A DNA stretch of 22,626 nucleotides. Origin: Trebonia sp. GTDB taxonomy: Bacteria > Actinomycetota > Actinomycetes > Streptosporangiales > Streptosporangiaceae. Below are positions 13,672 to 20,196 of the stretch, piece after piece. The stretch lies in NCBI GenBank assembly GCA_030038035.1, contig JASHPP010000113.1:1-22626 (forward strand), written 5' to 3'. The notes beneath the pieces were generated by a model. It searched no databases, had not been told where the DNA came from, and saw only the letters and a program-made list of their open reading frames with translations. Numbering within the stretch: position 1 is the first letter of the stretch; every line of letters starts with the position of its first letter. Both the position numbers and the translations under genes were made by a program.

Positions 13672-14984
13672 CCGGACCGCCCGCCGGCCTTACCATGGCC
13701 TTCCTCGGGGACTGCGTGCTGTCGCGACCGGTCTCGCAGCTGGCCGGCCGCGACCCGGCGTTCGCCGCCGTGCTCGGCGTGCTCGCCCGCGCCGACGTCG
13801 CCTGCGCGAACCTGGAGACGGTGATCTTCGACGCCAGGGACTTCCACGGCCATCCCTACCCCTGGGACGGCGACTGGACCCTCGCCGCCGAACCCGCCGT
13901 GGCGGCTGACCTCGCCGCGATGAACATCCGGCTCGTGTCGCGCGCCAACAACCACGCCCTCGACTGGGGAGTGGCGGGCATGCGCGCCACCTCGGACCTG
14001 CTGGACCTGGCCGGCGTCGTGCACGCGGGCGCGGGCGGCGCGCAGGCGTCGGCGCGCGCCGCCCGCTACCTGGAAACGCCTGCGGGCCGGATCGGCCTCG
14101 CCTCGTTCGCGACGACGTTCCGGCCGTTCAGCGACGCGCTCGCGCCGCACGGTGAGGCGCCGGGCCGCCCGGGCGTCAGCGGGGTCGCCCTGACCAGGAC
14201 CGCGGTGCTTCCCGAGCGCCTCTTCGACGCCCTGGCAGCCGTGGCCGCCGAGCTCGGCGCGCCGCCAGAAGCCGGCTCCTGCGAGCTGTTCGGCCAGCGC
14301 GTCGAGCGGGCCGCCGACGGCGGGACCGGCCCGCCCCGCTACCGTTACCAGCCGTCAGACGATCACCTGCTGGCACAGCTCCAGGCGATCCGCCTGGGCA
14401 GGCAGCACTCGGACTACCTGGTCGCCACCCTGCACTCCCACGAGCCGGCCAGCCAGGCGGCGCCGAACGAGCCGGCGCACATCGTCGGAGAACTCGCCCG
14501 CCGCGCGATCGACGCCGGCGCCGACGCCTTCGTCACGACCGGGATACACCGTCTCGGGCCGATTGAGGTCTACCGCGGCCGGCCGATCTTCCACGGCCTG
14601 GGGAACTTCTTCTGGAGCGACATCCAGCAGCCGCTGCCCGGCGAGCTGTACCGGGTGCACCGGGACCTGGTGGCCGGCTCAAACCAGCCCCCGGGCGAGG
14701 TGACCGATGCCGACCTCTCGCGGCTGCTCAACGCCGCGAGCTTCGACCATGCGTGGGTTTTCGAGTCGGTCGTGGCGGAGTGCCGCTACGACCGCGACGG
14801 GCTGGCCGAGCTCACGCTGCACCCGGTCGAACTCGGCCGCGGCCGCGGGCTCACGGCCAGCGGCATTCCGCGCCGCGCCGACGCCGAGCGCGGACGGGAC
14901 ATCATCGAGCGGCTGGCCGAGTCCTGCGCGCCGCTCGGCACGCGCATCGAGTGGACCGGCGCGGCCGGCCGGGTCAAGCTCTGA
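13668..14984 (+). CDS. CapA-family protein (poly-gamma-glutamate capsule synthesis / metallophosphatase-like fold)
   Basis: A 438-residue CapA-like protein (PGA_cap domain). Landmarks in order: LTMAFLGDCVLSRPV with Asp15, CANLE with Glu50, ANNHALDWG (Asn95, His96, Asp99), LHSHE (His256) and PIFHGLGNFFW near 307-316. The usual GHHPH motif is replaced by TTGIHRLGPIE, keeping only His294, and the usual LHWG by LHSHE, so this is a divergent subfamily. No signal peptide or membrane helix is present, unlike capsule-type CapA, so it should be cytoplasmic. Its ATG overlaps the ATPase stop (ATGA), tying its expression to the importer. I infer an enzymatic role on the imported compound rather than capsule synthesis, since no capB, capC or capD is present. 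Confidence 0.85.
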   Translation: MTGPPAGLTMAFLGDCVLSRPVSQLAGRDPAFAAVLGVLARADVACANLETVIFDARDFHGHPYPWDGDWTLAAEPAVAADLAAMNIRLVSRANNHALDWGVAGMRATSDLLDLAGVVHAGAGGAQASARAARYLETPAGRIGLASFATTFRPFSDALAPHGEAPGRPGVSGVALTRTAVLPERLFDALAAVAAELGAPPEAGSCELFGQRVERAADGGTGPPRYRYQPSDDHLLAQLQAIRLGRQHSDYLVATLHSHEPASQAAPNEPAHIVGELARRAIDAGADAFVTTGIHRLGPIEVYRGRPIFHGLGNFFWSDIQQPLPGELYRVHRDLVAGSNQPPGEVTDADLSRLLNAASFDHAWVFESVVAECRYDRDGLAELTLHPVELGRGRGLTASGIPRRADAERGRDIIERLAESCAPLGTRIEWTGAAGRVKL

Positions 14985-15006
14985 TCCGCGCGCCGCCGCG
15001 TGCGGC

Positions 15007-15885
15007 TCACCCGTGGATCGCCAGGCCCACCGTGAACGCCAGGCCGAAGGCCAGCTGCAGCCGCCCCGTCTGGCCCAGCGTCGCGATCAGCGCGGGCCCG
15101 GACGCGCCACCGCGCACCGCCCGCACCGGAGCGAGCGTCAGCGGCAGCGCCAGCAGCATGAGCAGCGCGAACGGCCGCTCGAAGGCGATCGCCGCGCCGA
15201 GGGCGAACGGCACGAGCACGAACGCCAGGTACGCCACCCGCGACCGCGCGTCCCCGATGCGCACCGCGAGCGTCCGCTTCCCCGACTCCGAATCGGACCG
15301 GATGTCCCGCAAGTTGTTGATCATGAGCAGCGCGCACGACAGCAGCCCCGCCGGCACCGACGCCGCCAGGCCAAGCCAGCTGAGGTTCCCCATCTGCACA
15401 AACGCCGTGCCAGCCACCGCCGCCACGCCGAAGAACACGAACACGGCCACCTCGCCGAGCCCGCGGTAGCCGTACGGCCGCGAGCCGCCGGTGTAGAACC
15501 ACGCCGCGAGCACCGCGAGCGAACCGCCGAGCACCAGCCACCACGAGGTCACCGCGGCAAGCACGACCCCCGCGCAGCACGCCAGGCAAAAGCAGCCGAA
15601 CGCCGCCAGCTTGACCTGCCGGGGCTCCGCCAGCCGGGAGCCGACCAGGCGCACCGGCCCGACCCGGCGCTCCGCCGAATCCGAGCCGCGGACGCCATCG
15701 CTGTAGTCGTTGGCGAAGTTCACCCCGACCTGCAGCGCGAGCGCGACGACCAGTGCCAGTGCGGCCCGCCACGGCGAGAACTTCCCGTATCCCGCCGCGA
15801 CACCCGAGCCGATCAGGACAGGGACGACGGCGGCCGGCAGGGTCCTGGGGCGGGTACCTGCCAGCCAGTCACGCGCTGTTGCCAC
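15007..15885 (-). CDS. menA: 1,4-dihydroxy-2-naphthoate polyprenyltransferase
   Basis: A 292-residue UbiA-superfamily membrane enzyme that attaches the polyprenyl chain to 1,4-dihydroxy-2-naphthoate in menaquinone synthesis. The N-terminus has the MenA pattern WLAGTRPRTLPAAVVPVLIGSG. The first Asp-rich motif, NFANDYSDGVRGSD (59-63), and the second, NNLRDIRSDSESGKRTLAVRIG (from 190), which bind Mg-diphosphate, are intact. About nine membrane helices are visible. The GTG at 15885 starts the conserved region and has no ribosome binding site; a TAAAAT box six bases upstream suggests a leaderless transcript. It converges on the CapA gene with a 22-base gap. Confidence 0.92.
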   Translation of the reverse strand: MATARDWLAGTRPRTLPAAVVPVLIGSGVAAGYGKFSPWRAALALVVALALQVGVNFANDYSDGVRGSDSAERRVGPVRLVGSRLAEPRQVKLAAFGCFCLACCAGVVLAAVTSWWLVLGGSLAVLAAWFYTGGSRPYGYRGLGEVAVFVFFGVAAVAGTAFVQMGNLSWLGLAASVPAGLLSCALLMINNLRDIRSDSESGKRTLAVRIGDARSRVAYLAFVLVPFALGAAIAFERPFALLMLLALPLTLAPVRAVRGGASGPALIATLGQTGRLQLAFGLAFTVGLAIHG

Positions 15886-15891
15886 CGGCAG

Positions 15892-15897
15892 ATTTTA
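15892..15897 (-). promoter_or_regulatory. -10 box of menA, leaderless geometry
   Basis: On the minus strand TAAAAT (5/6 match to TATAAT) ends six bases before the menA GTG. Transcription would start at or next to the start codon. The -35 region (CTGTTC, 17 bases away) is weak. Confidence 0.45.
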
Positions 15898-16123
15898 AAA
15901 CAGTTATCCCGAACGAACAGTGCTGACTCACCAGCCCAAGCCCCGCCCCCCAGGGGTCCAGGAAGGCCTGCCGACGGACAAACCACCCCATACCGGGCGC
16001 GTCGGCCGGCCGTCTCTGGCGTGCCGCTGGTGGCACCCATCCGGATGATCTGCCCAGATTGAGACAGTTAGTCCCGCTTGACGTCGCCGCGCGTGCTGGC
16101 GGCGTGGCCCCCAGCGCCAAGCC

Positions 16124-16149
16124 TATTGGCGGCGGGGACCCCGCCAATA
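16124..16149. other. Perfect 9-bp hairpin in the menA/GNAT intergenic region
   Basis: TATTGGCGG (16124-16132) and CCGCCAATA (16141-16149) pair around CGGGGACC. The gap 15886-16306 holds this hairpin, a GGTCC-CC-GGACC dyad nearby (about 16177-16188), the ATAAAACGGACA motif and the GNAT terminator; I see no gene in it. The hairpin has no T-run and no gene it clearly serves. It could be a small RNA element, an operator or a remnant of a mobile repeat. Confidence 0.4.
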
Positions 16150-16252
16150 TCCGCCGGGACCGTGCCAGCCTGGAGCGGTCCCCGGACCCGACCTGGCGGG
16201 CTATTGCCGGGCAGGCTCATAGATAGGACCCGAACGGCAGCCGAAAATCGGC

Positions 16253-16264
16253 ATAAAACGGACA
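16253..16264 (+). repeat. ATAAAACGGACA motif, copy 1
   Basis: This 12-base AT-rich motif is repeated exactly at 20183-20194, in the same orientation. Here it is followed by AAAAAT and an ATG that opens only five codons before a stop. In the other copy an ATG follows two bases later and begins the penicillin-acylase gene. It overlaps the downstream end of the GNAT terminator region. Confidence 0.4.
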
Positions 16265-16299
16265 AAAAATATGCGGCCCGGGTCCTAAGTTACCGGGCC
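16263..16299 (-). terminator. Rho-independent terminator of the NERD-ilvD-GNAT operon
   Basis: Read on the minus strand, GGCCCGG and CCGGGCC (16293-16299 / 16275-16281) form a perfect 7-bp stem with an 11-base loop. Within a few bases the run ATTTTTT (16264-16270) follows. It begins eight bases past the GNAT stop, the expected place and orientation. Confidence 0.75.
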
Positions 16300-16306
16300 C
16301 CCGGCG

Positions 16307-16849
16307 CTAGCAGAGCGCGGTGTGCAGGCGGACCACGGGCACTTTCACGCCCATGTCCAGGTTGGCCTGGCTGCCATCCGGTGCCCACCCCGCGGCCTGC
16401 AGAAACGAAAGCCGGGCGTTGTCGTCCGCCAGCGCCCAGGTGCACGCGGTGCGGAAGCCGTCCTCGGCAAGGGTGTCGGCGACCGCGTGCAGCAGCCGCT
16501 CGTCGTGCCCGAGCCCGGCCTGTTCCGGCAGCACGTGCAGCTCGTACAGCTCGCCGTCGGTCCCCGGCCACAGGTCCGGGTCGGTGGCCGGCCCGGCCGA
16601 CGCGAACCCGGCGCAGCCGCCCCCGTCGGGCGCGACCGCGACGTGCACCCGGTGCCTGCTCGTCGGCGGCTTCGTGATCGCTTCCAGCCAGCGCTCAGCC
16701 CACTGCAGTTCCGCGTCCGCGCTGGTCAGCTCGCTGATGACCGGGTCAGGCACCAGCCAGGCGAGCGAGGCGCGCCAGCTCGCCACCTGGACGCGCGCGA
16801 GACCGGCCGCGTCCGCGGCGCGCGCCGCCCGCACGAACCCCGCGGTCAC
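16307..16849 (-). CDS. GNAT-family N-acetyltransferase
   Basis: A 180-residue acyl-CoA-dependent acetyltransferase. The fold starts [29 protein letters not shown], typical of GNAT proteins, and continues with the central strands [18 protein letters not shown] and [32 protein letters not shown]. The acetyl-CoA loop (normally Q/RxxGxG/A) is shifted and imperfect here (EQAGLGHD), so activity is likely but not certain. It ends with [12 protein letters not shown], another family feature. The GTG overlaps the TGA of ilvD (GTGA), so it is translationally coupled to it. It is the last gene of the operon; the substrate is unknown and a link to branched-chain amino acids is not implied. Confidence 0.85.
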   Translation of the reverse strand: MTAGFVRAARAADAAGLARVQVASWRASLAWLVPDPVISELTSADAELQWAERWLEAITKPPTSRHRVHVAVAPDGGGCAGFASAGPATDPDLWPGTDGELYELHVLPEQAGLGHDERLLHAVADTLAEDGFRTACTWALADDNARLSFLQAAGWAPDGSQANLDMGVKVPVVRLHTALC

Positions 16850-18702
16850 TGCCCGTTGGTGCCCGTGATCGCCGAGATATCCCGGGCCGCGCCCGTCGCC
16901 GCCGAGGTCGCCATCGCCGCGTACACCTGCAGCGCGGCGCTGACCGGCCGCTGCCTGCCGGCCGGGCGGAAGGAGCCGAGCGCGGCGAGCAAGGCGGCGC
17001 GCCGCGCCGCCAGTTCGGCGTCCGGCAGGTCCAGCCGCAGGTCACGGCGCGGGATGTCGATCACGATCGTGTCCCCGTCCGCCACGAGCGCGAGCGCGCC
17101 GCCGCCGGCCGCCTCGGGGGCGACGTGGCAGACGGACAGCCCCGTGGTGCCGCCGGAGAACCGGCCGTCGGTGATCAGCGCGCACGCCCGGCCGAGCCCC
17201 TTCCCCTTGAGGAAGCTTGTCGGGTACAGCATCTCCTGCATCCCGGGCCCGCCGCGCGGGCCCTCGTACCGGATGACCACCACGTCGCCGGGGACGACGC
17301 GGCCGCCGAGGATGCCCTCGACGGCATCCTCCTGCGATTCGAAGACCCGGGCCGGCCCGGTGAACGTGAACAGCTCCTCCGGCACCCCGGCCGTCTTCAC
17401 GATCGCCCCGTCCGGGGCCAGGTTGCCGTTGAGCACGGCGAGCCCGCCGTCGGGGCTGTAGGCGTGCGCCACGTCCCTGATGCACCCGGCCACCGTGTCC
17501 AGGTCGAGCGAGGACCAGCGGGCGTCCTGCGAGTACGCCCTGGTGGTCCGCACCCCGCCGGGCGCGGCGTGGTACAGCTCGACCGCCTCATCCGACGTCG
17601 ACCCGGACCGCAGGTCCCAGTCCGCGAGCGGCAGTCCGTGCACCGTGTGCACGGTGCGGTTGAGCAGGCCGGCCCGGTCGAGTTCGCCGAGGATCGTGTG
17701 GATGCCGCCGGCCCTGTGCACGTCCTCGACGTGGTAGGCGCTGCTCGGCGCGACCTTGCACAGGCACGGAACCCGCCGGGACAGCTCGTCGATCTCCTTG
17801 AGCCCGAAGTCCGCGCCCGCCTCGTGCGCGGCCGCCAGCAGGTGCAGCACGGTGTTGGTCGACCCGCCCATCGCCACGTCGAGCGCCATCGCGTTCTCGA
17901 ACGCGTCCCTGCTCGCCACCGAACGGGGCAGCACGGTCTCGTCCTCGTCCTCGTAGTACCGCTTGGTGATCTCCACGATCAGCGCGCCTGCCCGCTCGAA
18001 CAGGGACCGCCGCGCCACGTGCGTGGCCAGCGTGGTCCCGTTGCCCGGCAGCGCGAGCCCGATCGCCTCGGTCAGGCAGTTCATCGAGTTCGCGGTGAAC
18101 ATCCCCGAGCACGACCCGCAGGTCGGGCAGGCGGCTTCCTCGAGCGCGAGCAGCTCGGCGTCGGACACCGACGGGTCGGCAGCCGCCACCATCGAGTCGA
18201 TCAGGTCCAGCTTCCTGGCGCCGTCGGCCAGCTCCCCGGCCGTCACCTTGCCAGCTTCCATCGGCCCGCCGGAGACGAACACCGTCGGGATGTTCAGCCG
18301 CATCGCGGCGATCAGCATGCCCGGCGTGATCTTGTCGCAGTTGGAGACGCAGATCATCGCGTCCGCGCAGTGCGCGTTGACCATGTACTCGACAGAATCC
18401 GCGATCAGCTCCCTGCTGGGCAGCGAGTACAGCATGCCGCCATGCCCCATCGCGATGCCGTCGTCGATCGCGATCGTGTTGAACTCGCGCGGCACCGCGC
18501 CGGCCGTGCGGATCGCGTCGGCGATGACGACGCCGACCTCCCGCAGGTGCACGTGGCCGGGGACGAATTCGGTGAAGCTGTTGGCGACCGCGATGATCGG
18601 CTTGCCGATGTCCTTCCCTGCTACCCCGGTCGCGCGCAGCAGCGCGCGCGCGCCGGCCATGTTCCTGCCGTGCGTAACCGTGCGGGACCTCAACGGAGGC
18701 AT
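16846..18702 (-). CDS. ilvD: Dihydroxy-acid dehydratase
   Basis: A 618-residue IlvD, the dehydratase that makes the 2-oxo acid precursors of valine, isoleucine, leucine and pantothenate in the cytoplasm. Family landmarks: [21 protein letters not shown] at the start, [13 protein letters not shown] with the Mg-binding Asp pair at 80-81, Cys122 in [10 protein letters not shown], and Cys195/Cys198 in [18 protein letters not shown]. Position 50 is GHVHL rather than a cysteine-bearing motif, which matches the E. coli-like, oxygen-sensitive [4Fe-4S] type (also about 616 residues) rather than the plant-type [2Fe-2S] enzymes. The ATG at 18702 has a GGGGAG eight bases upstream. It lies 28 bases after the NERD gene on the same strand, and its own stop overlaps the GNAT start. 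Confidence 0.96.
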   Translation of the reverse strand: MPPLRSRTVTHGRNMAGARALLRATGVAGKDIGKPIIAVANSFTEFVPGHVHLREVGVVIADAIRTAGAVPREFNTIAIDDGIAMGHGGMLYSLPSRELIADSVEYMVNAHCADAMICVSNCDKITPGMLIAAMRLNIPTVFVSGGPMEAGKVTAGELADGARKLDLIDSMVAAADPSVSDAELLALEEAACPTCGSCSGMFTANSMNCLTEAIGLALPGNGTTLATHVARRSLFERAGALIVEITKRYYEDEDETVLPRSVASRDAFENAMALDVAMGGSTNTVLHLLAAAHEAGADFGLKEIDELSRRVPCLCKVAPSSAYHVEDVHRAGGIHTILGELDRAGLLNRTVHTVHGLPLADWDLRSGSTSDEAVELYHAAPGGVRTTRAYSQDARWSSLDLDTVAGCIRDVAHAYSPDGGLAVLNGNLAPDGAIVKTAGVPEELFTFTGPARVFESQEDAVEGILGGRVVPGDVVVIRYEGPRGGPGMQEMLYPTSFLKGKGLGRACALITDGRFSGGTTGLSVCHVAPEAAGGGALALVADGDTIVIDIPRRDLRLDLPDAELAARRAALLAALGSFRPAGRQRPVSAALQVYAAMATSAATGAARDISAITGTNGQ

Positions 18703-18730
18703 GCCGAACTCCCCTCAGTAGCCAGGAAGC

Positions 18731-20038
18731 TCAGCCTACCGGTGTGGCCGTCCTCGCCGGGGCCACACCCGGCAGGACCGTGCTTGCCGCCGCATAGATC
18801 GTCTGCACCTGCTCCCGTGTCAGCCGTGGCACCGTCTTGCTCCGCGCGCGGCGGCGCAGGTACACGTGCAGCCGGGGACCGCTGAACACGTCGACGTCCC
18901 TGATCGTGGCGATGTCCCACGGCACCCGCGGTCCGTACACCGCCATCGCCGGGCGCACCGGTATCTCGGTGCCGAGCGCCGCGGACAGCCGCTCGCTGGC
19001 CTGCTGCGCCTCCCAGCGGGCATGCTCGAGGCGCTCCTTCTTGCTGTCCGGCCCGTGCCACAGCTGCTTGCCGTTGCGGGTGCGGATGGGCAGCGCGCGG
19101 TGCCACTTCTCCGAGTCGATCGCGTAGACCCCGGTGGGGCCGACGACCAGGTGGTCGATGACCTCAAGGCTGTCAGGGATCGGCCGCGCGTGCAGCGTGA
19201 GGTACCCGGCGCGGCGCATCCTGCGCAGCTGGCGCCTGGTCCGGCGCTGCGCGCGGTCCGGGCTGCCGCCGGTGGGGATGTCGGCGACCGTGCGCGACCG
19301 GTAGATCGTGTCGATGATGCCGGCCAGGACGGCGAGCGACAGGCCGATCGCCCAGTTTCTGCTGATGATCCAGAACACCACGCCGGCGATCACCATGATC
19401 AGCGCGCGCCACCGCCAGAGCCGCATCCGCTGGTCCAGGGCAAGGTCGCGGATCCGCTGCGGCGGGGGACCGTTGCCGCCTATCGCCCTGCCGCCCCCGC
19501 TCGGCCCGCCGGCGGTCGCGGGCAGGCCGGTCGAGCCCACGGGCGCGCCGCCCGAGGCCACCGGCGCGCCGCCGTTGCCCGCTGCCGCGCCGCTTCCCCC
19601 GTTCACCGCGCGCAGCGATCCCTGCTTGCTGTCCGGGACCCACCCCACCGGGACGGGCGGCAGCGTGATCGGCTCGTTCAGCTGCGGCTGCGGACCCGGC
19701 GGCTCCTCGACAGGGATATCCGTCGTCACGACACCCTCGAGGATCGCGATCCCGCTATCGGGGGGCTCGTCGGAGGCCGGATCGCTGACAGCGCCGAATT
19801 CGGCGGTCGGCGCGTAGCCGTCGGCGCCGCTGTCCGCGTACTGCGTATACGTGTTCCGTGCACTGGTCGATGGGCCGTCGACCACCGCGTGCCGGGTACC
19901 GCTGATGCCCGTGTTCTGCCCGGTCCTGGGAGCGGCGTCTGCCTCAGGCGCCGGCATCACGGTAACGGTCACGCCACCGTGCTCGTGTGTCCCGGGCGGC
20001 GCTGATGACCTGGGGTTCTTGATCCGGGGCCAAGCCAT
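18731..20038 (-). CDS. Membrane-anchored NERD (nuclease-related) domain protein
   Basis: A 435-residue protein in three parts. Residues 1-195 are low-complexity, rich in Pro, Gly and Ala (GGAPVASGGAPVGS region). Two membrane helices follow at about 212-226 (IMVIAGVVFWIIS) and 230-246 (WAIGLSLAVLAGIIDTIY). The C-terminal NERD domain (about 271-390) has HLVVGPTGVYAIDSEKWHRALP and a GKQLWHG strand. NERD domains are distantly nuclease-like; the role in actinobacteria is unproven. The disordered N-terminus and short loop suggest both ends are cytoplasmic. ATG at 20038 or GTG at 20050 may start the gene; GAGGTGG lies just before the ATG. It heads the operon with ilvD and the GNAT gene and is divergent from the acylase. 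Confidence 0.8.
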   Translation of the reverse strand: MAWPRIKNPRSSAPPGTHEHGGVTVTVMPAPEADAAPRTGQNTGISGTRHAVVDGPSTSARNTYTQYADSGADGYAPTAEFGAVSDPASDEPPDSGIAILEGVVTTDIPVEEPPGPQPQLNEPITLPPVPVGWVPDSKQGSLRAVNGGSGAAAGNGGAPVASGGAPVGSTGLPATAGGPSGGGRAIGGNGPPPQRIRDLALDQRMRLWRWRALIMVIAGVVFWIISRNWAIGLSLAVLAGIIDTIYRSRTVADIPTGGSPDRAQRRTRRQLRRMRRAGYLTLHARPIPDSLEVIDHLVVGPTGVYAIDSEKWHRALPIRTRNGKQLWHGPDSKKERLEHARWEAQQASERLSAALGTEIPVRPAMAVYGPRVPWDIATIRDVDVFSGPRLHVYLRRRARSKTVPRLTREQVQTIYAAASTVLPGVAPARTATPVG

Positions 20039-20098
20039 CCATCTCACCACCTCAGCGTACCGATTTCAGCGCGGCGGGATGCAGCGCTCAGTAATCAA

Positions 20099-20135
20099 AT
20101 TGTCCCCGGATTGTGCCGCATTTAAAGGGGACAAT
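20099..20135. promoter_or_regulatory. 9-bp inverted repeat between NERD and acylase genes
   Basis: ATTGTCCCC (20099-20107) and GGGGACAAT (20127-20135) are perfect reverse complements separated by 19 bases, in the divergent promoter region. The two arms are about 28 bases apart centre to centre, so each could bind a separate subunit or dimer on roughly the same helix face. No T-run follows, so a terminator is less likely. Confidence 0.5.
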
Positions 20136-20182
20136 GGGCACCAATTCCGTAGGTAACAGGCAGCTGCGATCGGGCAGGCGTG

Positions 20183-20194
20183 ATAAAACGGACA
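20183..20194 (+). repeat. ATAAAACGGACA motif, copy 2
   Basis: Exact copy of the 12-mer at 16253-16264. It is followed by TA and then the ATG of the acylase gene; CATAAT, which overlaps the ATG, resembles a -10 box. If that box is used, the real start is downstream, at the GTG of 20218. Confidence 0.4.
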
Positions 20195-20196
20195 TA

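Noticed and set aside
14707..16062. Plus-strand frame running from capA through menA
   Set aside because: His/Arg/Gln-rich translation without motifs, overlapping two certain genes.
15869..16147. Minus-strand 92-residue frame upstream of menA
   Set aside because: It runs over the menA start and the intergenic hairpin, with no motif or ribosome binding site.
16271..16288. Five-codon ORF after the first ATAAAACGGACA motif
   Set aside because: Too short, lies inside the terminator hairpin and has no ribosome binding site.
17125..18885. Long plus-strand frame across ilvD
   Set aside because: Low-complexity translation with no family resemblance; ilvD on the other strand is unmistakable.
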